DNA of 64,000 nt from positions 381,669,120 through 381,733,119 of the forward strand of contig CM019064.1 of the NCBI GenBank assembly GCA_009667805.1, written 5' to 3'. Below are positions 13,011-24,120 of this stretch, one piece after another (positions within the stretch are counted from its first letter, which is position 1; each line of letters begins with the position of its first letter). Made by a program: the position numbers and the translations under genes. The notes beneath the pieces were generated by a model, which saw only the letters and a program-made list of their open reading frames with translations, was not told the origin of the DNA and made no database searches. The stretch comes from Leptobrachium leishanense. Its lineage: Eukaryota > Chordata > Amphibia > Anura > Megophryidae.

Positions 13011-13690
13011 TAGGAACAATTGAAAATTGAACGCAAGATGTTAACATTAGACTTAAAAGATATTGGCAATATTATTTGAACTCCCCTTGTTAATGCTCCA
13101 TAATTCCTACTGAGTGAACTTCTTGTAGGCGTTACTGTTGGTGTACAGGTAGGATTGGATTTGCTTGTGCAAAGTTAATGAAATGCTTTTTATGAGTGAT
13201 TAATATATTGTATATATAGCAGAATATGTAAACAAGCAAATAGGAGATAAGAAACTCATGGAAGGGAACTAAATGGTGCCAACGCTAGGACAATTACATA
13301 CTTGAGATTGTAGCTATTGAGTAATACATATTACACTTTCGTATAAATAAACAAGGGCTTTAGGGCCTTAATCACTGTCTAGACATGCATGGATGGATTA
13401 AATGTATGGATTCTCTACTGAAAGGGATTTAGAACACGCAGAGGAGTGTTTTTGAGTGCCAGAAGAGTGACCACTTAGCGCACTAAAAGTTTGTAGACAG
13501 TCACTATTTCTCTAAGCTTTAGTATATGTCAGGGAAGATGAAACCCCCAAACTAATGTAAAAGTCAAGCTGCCATCGTGCTTTGCCAACCCTAACACTTC
13601 CAAAGCATCATGGGAGTTGTATGATTAATAACAACAAGAAATGGAGGAGTCTCACTACATGGAAAGAAATAAACACATAGGGCAATATTT
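13011..13690. other. Unannotated intergenic DNA
   Basis: AT-rich flank of the satellite with no ORF, no terminal repeats and no RNA gene recognised. Confidence 0.4.
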
Positions 13691-13866
13691 TTTACCAGGA
13701 AGGATACATTGAGATTTCTCTCGTTTTCAAGTATGTCCTGGGTGGCGAGTATGTACCGTTAGGTGTCTTGCCCAAGGACACTTACTGGAGAGGTGCTCTT
13801 GCTGGGATCGAACCTGTGTCTCCACAGTCTCTCTCCACGGTTATAGAGCAGTGATGTTACCTCTAC
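13691..13866 (-). mobile_element. tRNA-derived SINE, minus strand
   Basis: Read on the minus strand it has a tRNA-like head with a perfect Pol III B box, GGTTCGATCCC (complement of 13804-13814), then a body containing GGGCAAGACACCTAACGGTA and a 3' tail ATACTTGAAAACGAGAGAAA...CCTTCCTGGTAAAA. That tail is almost identical to the 3' end of the LINE at 33645-33694. The copy at 20975-21166 is the same family on the plus strand. Confidence 0.78.
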
Positions 13867-14699
13867 ATATTGTCAGTACAAGACATTATATAAAAAACCC
13901 TGCTGAGAGGAAATGCTAACAAGATTGTAGTGTAATAAAGGGACGTCAATAATACTCGGCCGCCACAGTGCCACCCGATGTCACCAGTCCACTGATTGCC
14001 CCCACTGGAACCGACCCAATAGGAGTGAGAACCATAGGGAACAACACAACTTCTAATGGTATATAGAGACGTACAAGGGCGTTGGACTTAATATATAAAT
14101 GATAATTTATTGGCATATTTATTCATATTGATATTTAGTTTTATGATTACAAATGTTGGTAGATCTATGTTTTGGTCAGGCTCTGTGTAGGGGCAGCAGT
14201 CAGTGAATTGGTAAATGTTTTTTTATCTATCCTTATGCACCTTTATGACCCTTAAAGCTATTTAAAAATCATCTACTTGACCTTTTATTTGTCTTTCATC
14301 TGATTTTGGTTTTTTAAATTTTTCTCTTTTTTAAATGCAAATAAAAATATTTCTTGCAAAAACAGCTATTTTCAAGTTATTGAAGACAATAAATCTAAAA
14401 TAGTGAAATACTGTAAGGAAGGTGAGGGCATTGAACATAGACAACACTAATACACTGTATTTTTAAGACAAGCTTGCAGTTGTGGGACGGTTTTGATGGG
14501 CAGTTCATATTTATAGCTGCCAGCCTCTAGGGGATCTGTCACTGTTAGGCCATATGGGATACCTCCCATTCGCCCTTTCACTTGACCAACTTCCCACATT
14601 AACTCTTGCCAGGGTTGTGTGGTGAAGTCACGGCTGCAGAGACACTGGCTCTGGGATTTGCAAAAGAGTAGTGCCCGTGCAATGATTTTTGTTTACACA
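13867..14699. other. Unannotated intergenic DNA
   Basis: No gene, RNA gene or recognisable element was found. Confidence 0.4.
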
Positions 14700-14723
14700 G
14701 GCAAAGATCCATTTTTGTGCCCA

Positions 14724-15060
14724 TCTCCATTACATTTTATGCCTCCCCATTTCATGCCCCTCTTTATTCCCCCACCCTTTTATGCCCTTCCTTCATTGCA
14801 TGCCTCATTTGATATCATGACAAATTTCATTATGCCCTCCATTGTATTCCCAATTTCATGCTCCTCTACTCATTTCATACCCCTTTTACATTTTTAGTCC
14901 CCATTTCATTATGTCCATTTCAGTACGATGTGATAATTACACCAATTTCATTGTCACATTCATTATGCCCATTTCATTATGGCAATTTGATTATGCCATA
15001 TTCATTAAGCCCATTTTCATTATGCCAGTTTCATATCCCTATTTCATTCATGCCCATCTT
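14724..15060 (+). repeat. Degenerate minisatellite rich in CATTTCATTATGCC
   Basis: A run of imperfect units of roughly 15-22 bp, each a variant of CCCATTTCATTATGCC, spans about 340 bp. It leaves several overlapping open frames on the plus strand that have no domain and follow the repeat, so they are not called as genes. Confidence 0.65.
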
Positions 15061-15833
15061 CACAGATCAGAGATTCGGACCTCAGATTAGATTCACTTTG
15101 CAATGTTGAGCAACACTCCAACTAGACAAGGTCAGGCAGGTGCCATCACGATCCACAGAGTGACTATCTCCAAGTTATTCATAGAACAAAAAATGGAGTT
15201 TAGCCAAAACGTTGCTGTGGCTGTTGTGTCACCAACAAAACGGTCTTAAACGGAGGTTGCGTACCCCTTCCAGTCTTATGTTTGTACTCAGATTAGACTC
15301 AGATTTATCTGCACTCCAGTCATTCCACCATCATGACGCAGAGCTTTGTCTTCAGAGTGTCTGATCTCTGCAAGAGGTGGTGTGTCCGACATTCATTCTG
15401 ATGCCCCTCCTCATACAACAGTTCAGCAGCTGCTTCTCCTGCCTACCACACTGTCCAATGAAAAAAATTCCACGTACTTTTTAATTGGACACATATTCTA
15501 TGGTTCATATCATACAAGCTATGCCTTGTGAAACAGTGATGAGCTGCATGTCAACGTTGCGCAAGCAACCTGTCAATCTGGATGGAGCATGCAGCTGGTA
15601 ACCAATGGTCCATTCAATTTGTGACAGGTTACGGAACAGGAGGTTGAGCTTGTCACCGCTTCACACCCTGGTATGAATGAATACCAGAGATGTGAGGCAG
15701 CTATGAACAGCATTGGGGTGACCTTAGGGGAACAGACTCAGATACTCATCCTGGTACACATCTACCAAGTTTCACTTAGTACATGGTTAAAGTGTGGTGT
15801 GTACACTGTACAGTTAGTTTTTTGAATCCTTTG
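15061..15833. other. Unannotated intergenic DNA
   Basis: No coding potential or repeat structure was recognised in about 770 bp. Confidence 0.35.
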
Positions 15834-15969
15834 CAGGGGTGGGCAATTACGGCCCTCCAGATGTTTTGAAACTACATTTCCCGTGATGCTTGGCTGCTCA
15901 TTAGGTTTGTAGAGCCTCAAGGGAAATGTAGTTTCACAACATCTGGAGGGCCGTAATTGCCCACCCCTG
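15834..15969. mobile_element. Short hAT MITE (CAGGGGTGGGCAA termini)
   Basis: A 136-bp near-palindrome. The left end CAGGGGTGGGCAATTACGG with CCCTCCAGATGTT is mirrored by AACATCTGGAGGG and CCGTAATTGCCCACCCCTG. CAGGGGTGGGCAA is a termini type known from hAT elements. No clean 8-bp target duplication is visible. Confidence 0.78.
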
Positions 15970-17664
15970 CTTCAAGGGAAAGTCTTGCGAGATTGTAAGA
16001 CAAGGCAGAATGTGCAACGTGTATGGTCTTTCATGCCAGACTGTTGCATATAAATATTAGCCAAGATTCAGTATGTTTCTACATAGAAAGCCTGTGAGGG
16101 CAGTCACACTGTATGATTGCAACCACCAGAGATGGAAAGACCAAAGATTCACCATTTGTGAACATGACACACTATGCGATCAAGGATTTGTGATTTTGAC
16201 TTGCAACAGAAATCCTTTAGGATCCCAGAAATTCGCTACAAATAGCAAAATCATGATAAAATCTTGTGCATCAAGCCAAACATTGTATTTCCAAGCTTGT
16301 ATTAAAGCAGCCTTATCAAATCCTGCAGTGTGACCAGCCTTTATTTTTCTTTAAATTACAAACCCTCCATGGAGTCCTATGAACTCCAGGAGGTGATACT
16401 TACTGCGGAAGAGTGGAAGTGCTACCATGAGTGTCGCTGTGGGTAGTGCTACGCTGCAGAGCAAGGTGCTGGGACAGCGCCCGTCCGGAATACCACTCCG
16501 AAATGGGGACAGAATGAGGAAACCAGCAGGTGTAAGTTTTCCCTGTTAGCGTCCTCATTTTAGTATTAACTTCAGAATAGGCCCCAGTATCATTACTTCT
16601 GTTGCTCTTTACACTGTGTCAATGGCCATATAATGAAGTCTATGGGTCGATCACTGACTCAAACATGTATTCAATAGACATCACCAGGGGGTAGAAGTCT
16701 TTTACGCTCCCTGTTTAATCTCCATTCAGCTGCCATCTATTATCTCAAGTAGCCTGGAGAACACAATACACCCCCTGCAGCATTATCTAAACATAGATTA
16801 GATAAGCTAAAGAAGTAAAGAAGAATCTTTGGTAAAAGTTGCCTCATGGGAAAAATCAACAAAATGGTAGAGAGATAGAAAAAACTAATTTTATTTTCCT
16901 TTTTACATGCAATTACTTCAAAGAAAGAAGAACAAGGCAGCATATGTTTTATAAAGTGGTTTTGTTTGTAATGCACAAGTAATCTAGTTACAGTTTCTGT
17001 AAGTGGTAGTATCCCTTTAAAATGTGTTAAATCAAAAGTACAATAACAACTGGGTCATGTATTCCTTGAATTGGAATCAAGCCATAACAATTGTGCAGGC
17101 AACTGTGGTAATTATAATGCCGCTCACTATCATTACCATTTCATTGCACGTTTTCATTGAGTGCACTAGTAGTACACAAGAAGGAAAGAGAATATGCAGT
17201 ATTGTTTTACTCTTCCAAGACTCTTCCATGACTTGGGGCATCAAAGGGAGTGAAAGACATCAAGGTCTTCCGTGAGACTTGGGCTCCAGATTATATTTCC
17301 ACCCATGCTAACTAAAATGATATTTCATTATTTGGAAAGAAATGGGATGGGGGCTGGGAATTCTGTGAAAATCCCATCTGGTATGAGTGGTGAAGCTGAA
17401 ATAACATGACTTTGGAACATTGGCATCATTTCAAAAGCAGATCACACATGACCTGCCAGTTAACAAGAAATATTTGATAATAAGGGATTTCCACATGACA
17501 CAGAAATAAGTTAAAAGTTGACTAGTATCCACAACCCTCAACAGATGCCTTTGTGGAAACCTTAGCCCTGTGAGAGCAGCACTTTACAAATATTGCTCTT
17601 AAACAAAGATATATTCATTGAGGTGCGTCTTAGCTCGTGGAAGTCCCTGACTCTTAACTATCCA
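15970..17664. other. Unannotated intergenic DNA
   Basis: About 1.7 kb. The frame at 16073-16333 (86 codons) has no recognisable domain. Nothing else is supported. Confidence 0.35.
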
Positions 17665-18361
17665 GGGCCACATTACAATCTTGGTGCGAACGTTAACGCT
17701 CACCTGTGTGAGCTTTAACGTTAGCCGCGGTGGCTACCGGATATTACAATCCAAACTATAACGGGTTAAGTGACCCGTTTGCGTTTGGTACCTTGCGCTT
17801 TTCAGCGCGAGGTTACTGTACTTTGCGCTCCCTATACTTAACATGGGGAGCGCAAAGTGTTAATCAGCGTTAGTATTACAATCTACTAGCGCTGATTAAC
17901 GTCCAGCTCTGGTTAGCAAAAAGTTAACCACAGCCTGGACTTGGTGTTAACGGATTCCGCCTCTGCAGTATCTGTTAACACCAGGCAAAAAAATAAAAAA
18001 ACAGAAGTGTATACTCACCTCCTGTCCCACGACGAGAACCGCAGCTCCGTCTGCCTCCTCCGTCCGGCGGGAGCAGGGAGAGACTGGGGAAAAAGTTCCT
18101 CAGTCTCCCCCTGCTTATCACAAGGTGAGATCCAGCAGGTCATGTGACTGCCGGCATCTAGCTCAATCGAGTGGATGCTCGCGGTGGCGCTCAGTGCTGC
18201 CGCGCGCATCCTGGGGCTTTGCGCCCAGTAACAAAGCAGGCAGCTTTTTTAGCGCCTGCATTGTAATTCCACGCAAAAACGGGGGCGCTAGTGGGAAAAC
18301 TGCGGGCGCAGTTTTTCCTCCCTAGCGCCCCCGTTTTAGCGTGGAGAATGTAACGTGGCCC
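17665..18361. mobile_element. MITE with GGGCCACATTACA termini
   Basis: Inverted ends GGGCCACATTACA and TGTAACGTGGCCC bound about 700 bp that is full of internal inverted repeats (for example GCGCTCCC/GGGAGCGC at 17825-17855 and GGGGGCGCTAG/CTAGCGCCCCC near 18280-18332). Flanks CCA and ACA suggest a 3-bp duplication with one mismatch. It resembles the element at 37315-38313 in termini and in being built of AACGTTA/GCGC-rich motifs. No transposase is present. Confidence 0.65.
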
Positions 18362-18687
18362 ACAAAGGGGTTAAATCAGTGCAATAAAATAATTGAAAAA
18401 ATGTCATTGTGGCATAAGACTGAGATGAAGCATTGGCAAAGACATAGCATAGCCATTACACATTGGGTAACATGGTAATAAGTGCAGAACAAACTACTGT
18501 ATGTGGAACAGGCTTAGACAAATGGAATTCTGCTTTTTTAAGCTTCCATGTTGTTTTCTTTAATAGAAGAATTGTGTGGACTATGTATATATGATCCCTA
18601 CAAGATTAGTAAACTCCTAACATACAAAACTTAACTTTTTTCTATTTTTAAAATATAGCATAAAAATAAATTAGTTTTAGACATTAA

Positions 18688-19899
18688 TCCCTTCACTGCT
18701 GAGCCATTTCACCTCTGTGTGAAGAGCTCATTTTTACTGTTTTGTGCTCATCAATTTTAAACGCAAATTGAAGTCATGTTTTTTGTACAACCCAGACAAA
18801 TCGTATATCTTTTTGTACGGCAGACTAAGCAGATTCACAATATATCATTATTATACGTCATGTCCTGTCAGAATGCTATAGCAAAAAATGTAAAAACAAA
18901 AGTGAACTTCCATTCAGATTTCAATCATTTACAGCGTGTAAAATTATTTTTTTTGCATTTTATCATCCAAGCCTTTGTGGTTACATATTCTATGGGGTAC
19001 GCTTGTTAAAAAAATTAGAAATAGGAACCTTTTACTGTATTTTTCTGAGAAAATGTGCGATTTTAGCTAAATCTGAAAAAAAATTCATTGTGGGAAATGA
19101 AGGTGAGTTTGTGCAGCATCATTGTTCACATTATAATTGAAAAGTGAACAAGAGTGCTGCATTATAACCAAAAAAACAACACTTTTATTTTTGTAAATTT
19201 TTAATTTTATTTATATATTTTTTAATTTTATTTCTTTACATATAAGCTGGTATTGTTTGGCAACATTGGAAGGCCCATGCTCTGGCCTTTCCAATGATAC
19301 CAAACATGACCCTCTGCTTCTCACCAATCGCAAGATACAGAGGTTCAAAGGACCCCTATATCTCTAACATAGGAAATAATCTGGAGGGGTATTCCCATAA
19401 CGATGTCATTGTGCCATGTGCGATGATGTCAGTATCAAGGGGAGGCCTAGGAGGTGGGGCTGACATACAAGATGTTAGCCCTCACTGAACGAAGGCCACG
19501 ATCTGGCACCGATTGGCTCCAGATTGTGGTCCTGGCACTTAAGGGGTTAGGAGGGGCATCACTGGAAAGACTGTGACATTTCCAGCAATGCCTCTCTTTT
19601 TACTGTGCCCCATAGCGATGTGGAGAGAGAGGGGTCCAAAGAGACTCCCCTCCTCCTAGGGGCTCCTGGGACGGACAACAATTTAGATGTCATCATGCCC
19701 TGGCGAGGTGACGTTATCACACCTCCCATGATCCCACCGTGAGGGCCGACATCCTGGATGTCAGCCTTCACTGTTTGGCTGCCGGGATCGGGCCAGTTAA
19801 CCACGGAGCTGCACGGCCGCAAGTACAAGCTGAGGGCGTCATCTGCACAGAAGAGTGCAAATCGACACCACATTCAGTGCATCCTATGCAGCGAAGTGA
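18688..19899. mobile_element. TTAA-flanked non-autonomous DNA element, copy 1
   Basis: A 1.2-kb element bounded by TTAA on both sides (18684-18687 and 19900-19903), the target duplication of piggyBac and Kolobok transposons. The left end TCCCTTCACTGCTGAG and the right end CTATGCAGCGAAGTGA are imperfect inverted repeats. Its first 330 bp are clearly homologous to copy 2 at 42432-43659, sharing TATGGGGTACGCTTGTTAAA-like and AAATTAGAAAT segments, and both have a GC-rich right half with GATGTCA-type hairpins. No transposase frame exists. Which TTAA superfamily is uncertain. Confidence 0.72.
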
Positions 19900-19903
19900 T
19901 TAA

Positions 19904-20274
19904 ACCCCCCAATGAAAATGTGAAATAAATAAATAACAAATTCCCTTCGATTAAAAAAAATAGAAAAATAAGGTATAGCAAAATCCATCAACACATACAG
20001 TACATAAAAACATATAAAAGAAATGTATTTTTGTCCTGAAAACTCAGAAAAACTCTGATTATTCTAACACTAGCTATAATAGCAACTCACTGTGTTGTTT
20101 ATTGCACTGCATGGTCTGGGGTTCCAATGCAGACTATCTCAGGCAAACAGACCGTTACATCATAACAATCAGTCCAGACACAACTCTATGCTCTAAAGCT
20201 ACTCTGTAAAAAATTGTATATACATATATTATACCTCCATTAGAAAATTAATTAATAACAGAGTGCTAATATTC
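19904..20274. other. Unannotated intergenic DNA
   Basis: AT-rich, no feature recognised. Confidence 0.35.
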
Positions 20275-20282
20275 ATCTAGAC

Positions 20283-20466
20283 CAGTGGTTCCCAACCGCA
20301 GTCCTCAAGTACCCCCAACAGATCAGGTTTTCCAGATAGCTCAAGCACAGCACAGGGGATATGACTTGCTACTCAGTGATTGCAGGATTCAGTCTGCATT
20401 TCCCCAAGGGAATCCTTAAAATCTGGCCTGTTAGTGGTACTTGAGGACCATGGTTGGGAACCACTG
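20283..20466. mobile_element. hAT MITE with perfect 8-bp target duplication
   Basis: 184 bp with ends CAGTGGTTCCCAACC and GGTTGGGAACCACTG, flanked on both sides by ATCTAGAC (20275-20282 and 20467-20474). Same family as 5154-5335. A half copy of the same family lies at 20818-20970. Confidence 0.88.
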
Positions 20467-20817
20467 ATCTAGACTGATCCTATGATCTAAGCAGATTTCT
20501 AAAACACTAGCCCTAAGCTGCTGCACCACTGGTTTAGCCTTCAGATTTGGAAACAATGCCATTAAAAATTTAACACAAAAAAAGACCAAATGGTGCATTT
20601 CTCTTACTATAACATTAAAATAGCACATGCCATCGCACAAGCATCACCAACTAATTTGTTGTCGGGACACAAAGAAACTAGAATGTTGTTTAGTTCAGAG
20701 AATATTGAAGAAAGAATCTCATGAACAACAACTTCAATGACAGTATCAAAAAAACACAGTAGTGGAAAAAGTATCGGACAACCCAGTGTTGATGTGGAGG
20801 AGGAGTGTGGTCTATAT

Positions 20818-20970
20818 CAGTGTTTCTCAACTTTTGTCTTCAAGTACCTCCAACAGGCCAGATTTTAAGGATCACCTTGGGGAAAAGCAGACTGAATCCT
20901 GCAATCACTGAGCAGGAAATCATATCACCTGTGCTGGGCTTCAGATATCTGTTAGGGGGACTTGAGAAGG
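20818..20970. mobile_element. hAT MITE, partial copy
   Basis: It starts CAGTGTTTCTCAAC and carries the internal segments shared with 20283-20466 (AAGGATCACCTTGGGGAAA and TGCAATCACTGAGCAG) but in the opposite internal order. The right terminus is missing; the SINE at 20975 follows directly. Confidence 0.6.
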
Positions 20971-20974
20971 TACT

Positions 20975-21166
20975 TGGGAGTACCGGCTTGGTGGAGTAGA
21001 GGTAACATCGCTGCTCTATAACTGTGGAGACACAGGTTTGAATCACAGCAAGAGCACCTCTCCTGTAAGTGTCCTTAGGCAAGACACCTAACGGTACATA
21101 CTCGCCACCCAGAACATACTTGAAAACGAGAGAAATCTCAATGTATCCTTCCTGGTAAAATGCTTT
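20975..21166 (+). mobile_element. tRNA-derived SINE, plus strand
   Basis: A tRNA-like head (TGGTGGAGTAGAGG, then a B-box-like GGTTTGAATCA at 21036-21046) leads to the same body as the SINE at 13.7 kb and to the 3' tail at 21108-21160, which matches the LINE tail at 33645-33694. The B box has decayed from GGTTCGATCCC, so this copy is probably silent. Confidence 0.75.
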
Positions 21167-21168
21167 CT

Positions 21169-21484
21169 CAAAAAAACCTCCAAAAAACAGAGTTTAGAAA
21201 CACTGGAATTATTGATCTGTCAACTTGTGTGACATTGTTCTACCTGAATTTGTGAATAATCCACAAATGATTTTGATTTTTCTGAGTAAATGACACGGCC
21301 AAGATCCAACATTTCTCCTTTTTCCTCAAAAAAACCTCCAAAAAACAGAGTTTAGAAACACTGGAATTATTGATCTGTCAACTTGTGTGACATTGTTCTA
21401 CCTGAATTTGTGAATAATCCACAAATGATTTTGATTTTTCTGAGTAAATGACACGGCCAAGATCCAACATTTCCCCTTAGTAAG
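21169..21484 (+). repeat. 158-bp direct tandem duplication
   Basis: The segment from 21169 repeats with a period of 158 bp (second copy from 21327). The copies are nearly identical until about 21475. Both begin with CTCAAAAAAACCTCC and contain CTGTCAACTTGTGTGACATT. No gene lies in it; this is a recent local duplication or an assembly duplication. Confidence 0.88.
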
Positions 21485-23160
21485 CTACATTCATGAAAAC
21501 CTCAACCACAACCAGAAAATAATTTCCAATTAAAAATGGTATGGTAACAGCCTTGGATCCTAATGCCTTGGTTGATTTATATATTGAATTATTAGAAGTC
21601 AGGCTATGTTTCAATATAGGAGCTTCAGTCAGAAAGATATTCAATTTAGATTCTCAGATACGAAAACAGCATGCAAAGCAAATGTTAAAGGGACACGCTA
21701 CACACTGTGATCATACAATCCTATCAGATTGGTCACACTGCTGTAAGCTCCCTACTCCCTATGTCCCCTCTGAGGGGGCCTTGGAGGTGTAATTCAGCCT
21801 TCCAAATACAGGGTGCTTAGTCATGCCCAGAACGTCTGCTCAGGGTACCATGAGCTCTGGTCTTAGGGCTTGGAGACCTTTGGGAACTAGCCTTATCCAG
21901 TGGTATCAAAACCTTCTTGCAATGTCAGCCACTGGATTGGCTGGAGCTCCCAGCCCCTCTTTAGTCACATGACATGTTGAGCTGGAATCGTGTCATATCA
22001 GGCAGGGCTCAGGGAGAGAACTGCGCTGGATTCTGGTGAGCCTTTAAAGCAAACTAATGGGTTAAAATGGAAGGGTGAGTGTGGGGGGGGGGGTCAGGAG
22101 GGTTTAATGTTTAAGTGTATCTCTTTCCTACCCCCTCATGTTGTAATCCAATAGTATAATATTAATGTCTCTCATAAACTGCATCTAGTACTAATATCTA
22201 GAAATCTAGTACTTAGACCTGTGCCACCAGCCAGTCTTAATAACTCCACACACTGTATAACTCACTGTCACGGTGTCCTCCAGTGTAAGTACAATAGTCT
22301 CTTCCCAGATCTTGCCTGTTTTTTAAACACAGGCTATATTCAAAGTCAGGTGTAACCTTAACCAGTACTCTTGAAACTTAACAACTCTAAGGAGTTCAAT
22401 GGCTGTGGTACATTTACTAGAACCAAGGTTAATTTGACACATGTCGCAAAATATAGCCAGTGCACTTATCTAAAAATCTCACACATTTTCCAAGCAAGCT
22501 TATCGTTTCCACTATCACAAGTCATAGATCTCAGTACACATGACCAAGACATGTACGATGAAGACGGCCAAACAGTATTCTTTCACAGATCTTTGCATGA
22601 GTGGCATAAAACTCCAGGAAGTATACATTATTTTCTAAAAAATCTCTAGAATAAGAGTATCAGAGTGTAAAAAAAATAAAACCATATGTCTATGTATTGA
22701 ATAAAATATAAGACAGCTAATCAAGAAGGAAAAATAAAAGAACGGAACGTGGGGGTGGTTGTGGAGCCACATGGATAGTAACATTGTAGTGCACATAAAC
22801 GCAATGCAGGCACTATACTCCTATCATCGACTTGGTTACTAGTGTCTGATAAACTCTTGTCTCATTGTATTGTTTTGTATATGTTGTGTCTTTGTATCGT
22901 GTCCTAGCATTGAGGCTTCAGTTTCTAATTCCATTAGTTTGTACAACAGCAAAACATAATGACATGAACTGTCTCCAATGTCTACCATTTCATCTTGATT
23001 GCTTAGGTCAAGAAGGTGCATCTGTATCAATGCGCAGTATACGTTTTCTCTAGGAGTTCTTGTCTCTTGTCCTATCCACATATTATATATTTGTAGCAGA
23101 TGAGACAGTATTTATGAGTATTAGTAATTAAGAGTTTCATCGCTACTGCAATCAATCCTT
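21485..23160. other. Unannotated intergenic DNA
   Basis: About 1.7 kb. Open frames at 21541-21792 and 22371-22649 have no recognisable motif and no splice context that I can defend. Confidence 0.35.
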
Positions 23161-24060
23161 CTTTTTTTATAATTCTTTATTTATCAAGAAGCCAGTACAA
23201 ACAACAAATGATTCCCCAAAAGGAGGCAACAGTGACATAGTACCCGAAAGTATGACATCAGTTTTCAAATAGTTCAACAAAAACCAGAAGACTAGAATCA
23301 AAGAATAAAAGACAGAAAGACACGCGGAATGAAAAAGAAAAGAAGGAGGGGGGGCCACCAATCCCATCCAAATCCATCATAGCATCAACGATACATGAGA
23401 ACCCAAGCCACCCTTTCAGAAAAAGCTTCAGCCAGGCTCGTAATCAAGCCAGGGAGAACAGATTCGAGAAAAGAGAGGCATTGTTCCATGGACCATTGCC
23501 AATAAGCGGTCCATCGTCAAGGTGTCCCGTATATTAATCTTTACTCTGGCCAATGAGGGGAGGGAGGGTGCTGTCCACTGTTGAGCTACCGCTCTCCTCA
23601 CTGCCAAAGCAATCCTGTGAAGGAGTTTGTTCTCCGGTCGGGATAACGACTCCTGCGAATGGTGGAGCAAATATGTCCAAGGGTCCTTGTCCACCGGACG
23701 GTCGAACACTAACCATACCAGGTCATGAATCCCGGACCAGAAAACCTGGATACGCGGGCAAGTCCACCACATGTGGTAAAAGGAGCCCCTAAGACCACAG
23801 TTCCTCCAACAAAGATCCGTGGAACTCCTCCCCATGTATGATAACTGGGAGGGAGAGGTATACCAGTGGAACAACATCTTGAATGCTTGTTCTTGATGAG
23901 CCACATTAATGGAGCAGGGGCCACGTTGTCCCATATGTCCTCCCAATCGTCGGAATCAATCCTACAAATACTCCGAACCTATAGAATATTGTTAAAAAGT
24001 AAATAATCATGAAAAAAGAGAGAAGCCACAACGAGTGAAGGCAGACAATCACCCCACCCC
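23161..24060 (-). mobile_element. L1-type LINE, 3' fragment
   Basis: A minus-strand fragment of an L1 whose 3' end lies at a poly(T) run on the plus strand (23161-23168, TTTATAATTCTTTATTTAT, the complement of a poly(A) tail with AATAAA). It holds the last part of ORF2 and a 3' UTR of about 260 bp. Everything upstream in the element is missing, as in typical 5'-truncated insertions. Confidence 0.8.
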
Positions 24061-24088
24061 ACGGAAATTGGAGATCTGGGATGGACAC
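23428..24088 (-). pseudogene. L1 ORF2 C-terminal region (truncated, frameshifted)
   Basis: The main frame, 23428-23946, gives about 172 codons ending in a stop. It contains a zinc-knuckle-like region CWRNCGLRGSFYHMWWTCP followed by FWSGIHDLV, the Cys/His-rich C-terminus typical of L1/Tx1 ORF2 after the reverse transcriptase. A second frame at 23906-24088 carries the preceding residues, implying a frameshift near 23.91-23.95 kb. The endonuclease and reverse transcriptase are absent, so it cannot encode an active enzyme. Confidence 0.72.
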
Positions 24089-24120
24089 TCCTAAATAGGA
24101 CTAAACCTGGTGGATAAACG

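Noticed and set aside
5426..13047. Many minus-strand open frames of 60-284 codons with repeats of [15 protein letters not shown]
   Set aside because: They are translations of the GATA satellite, which lacks stop codons on that strand in more than one phase. The sequence is low complexity with no start context or domain.
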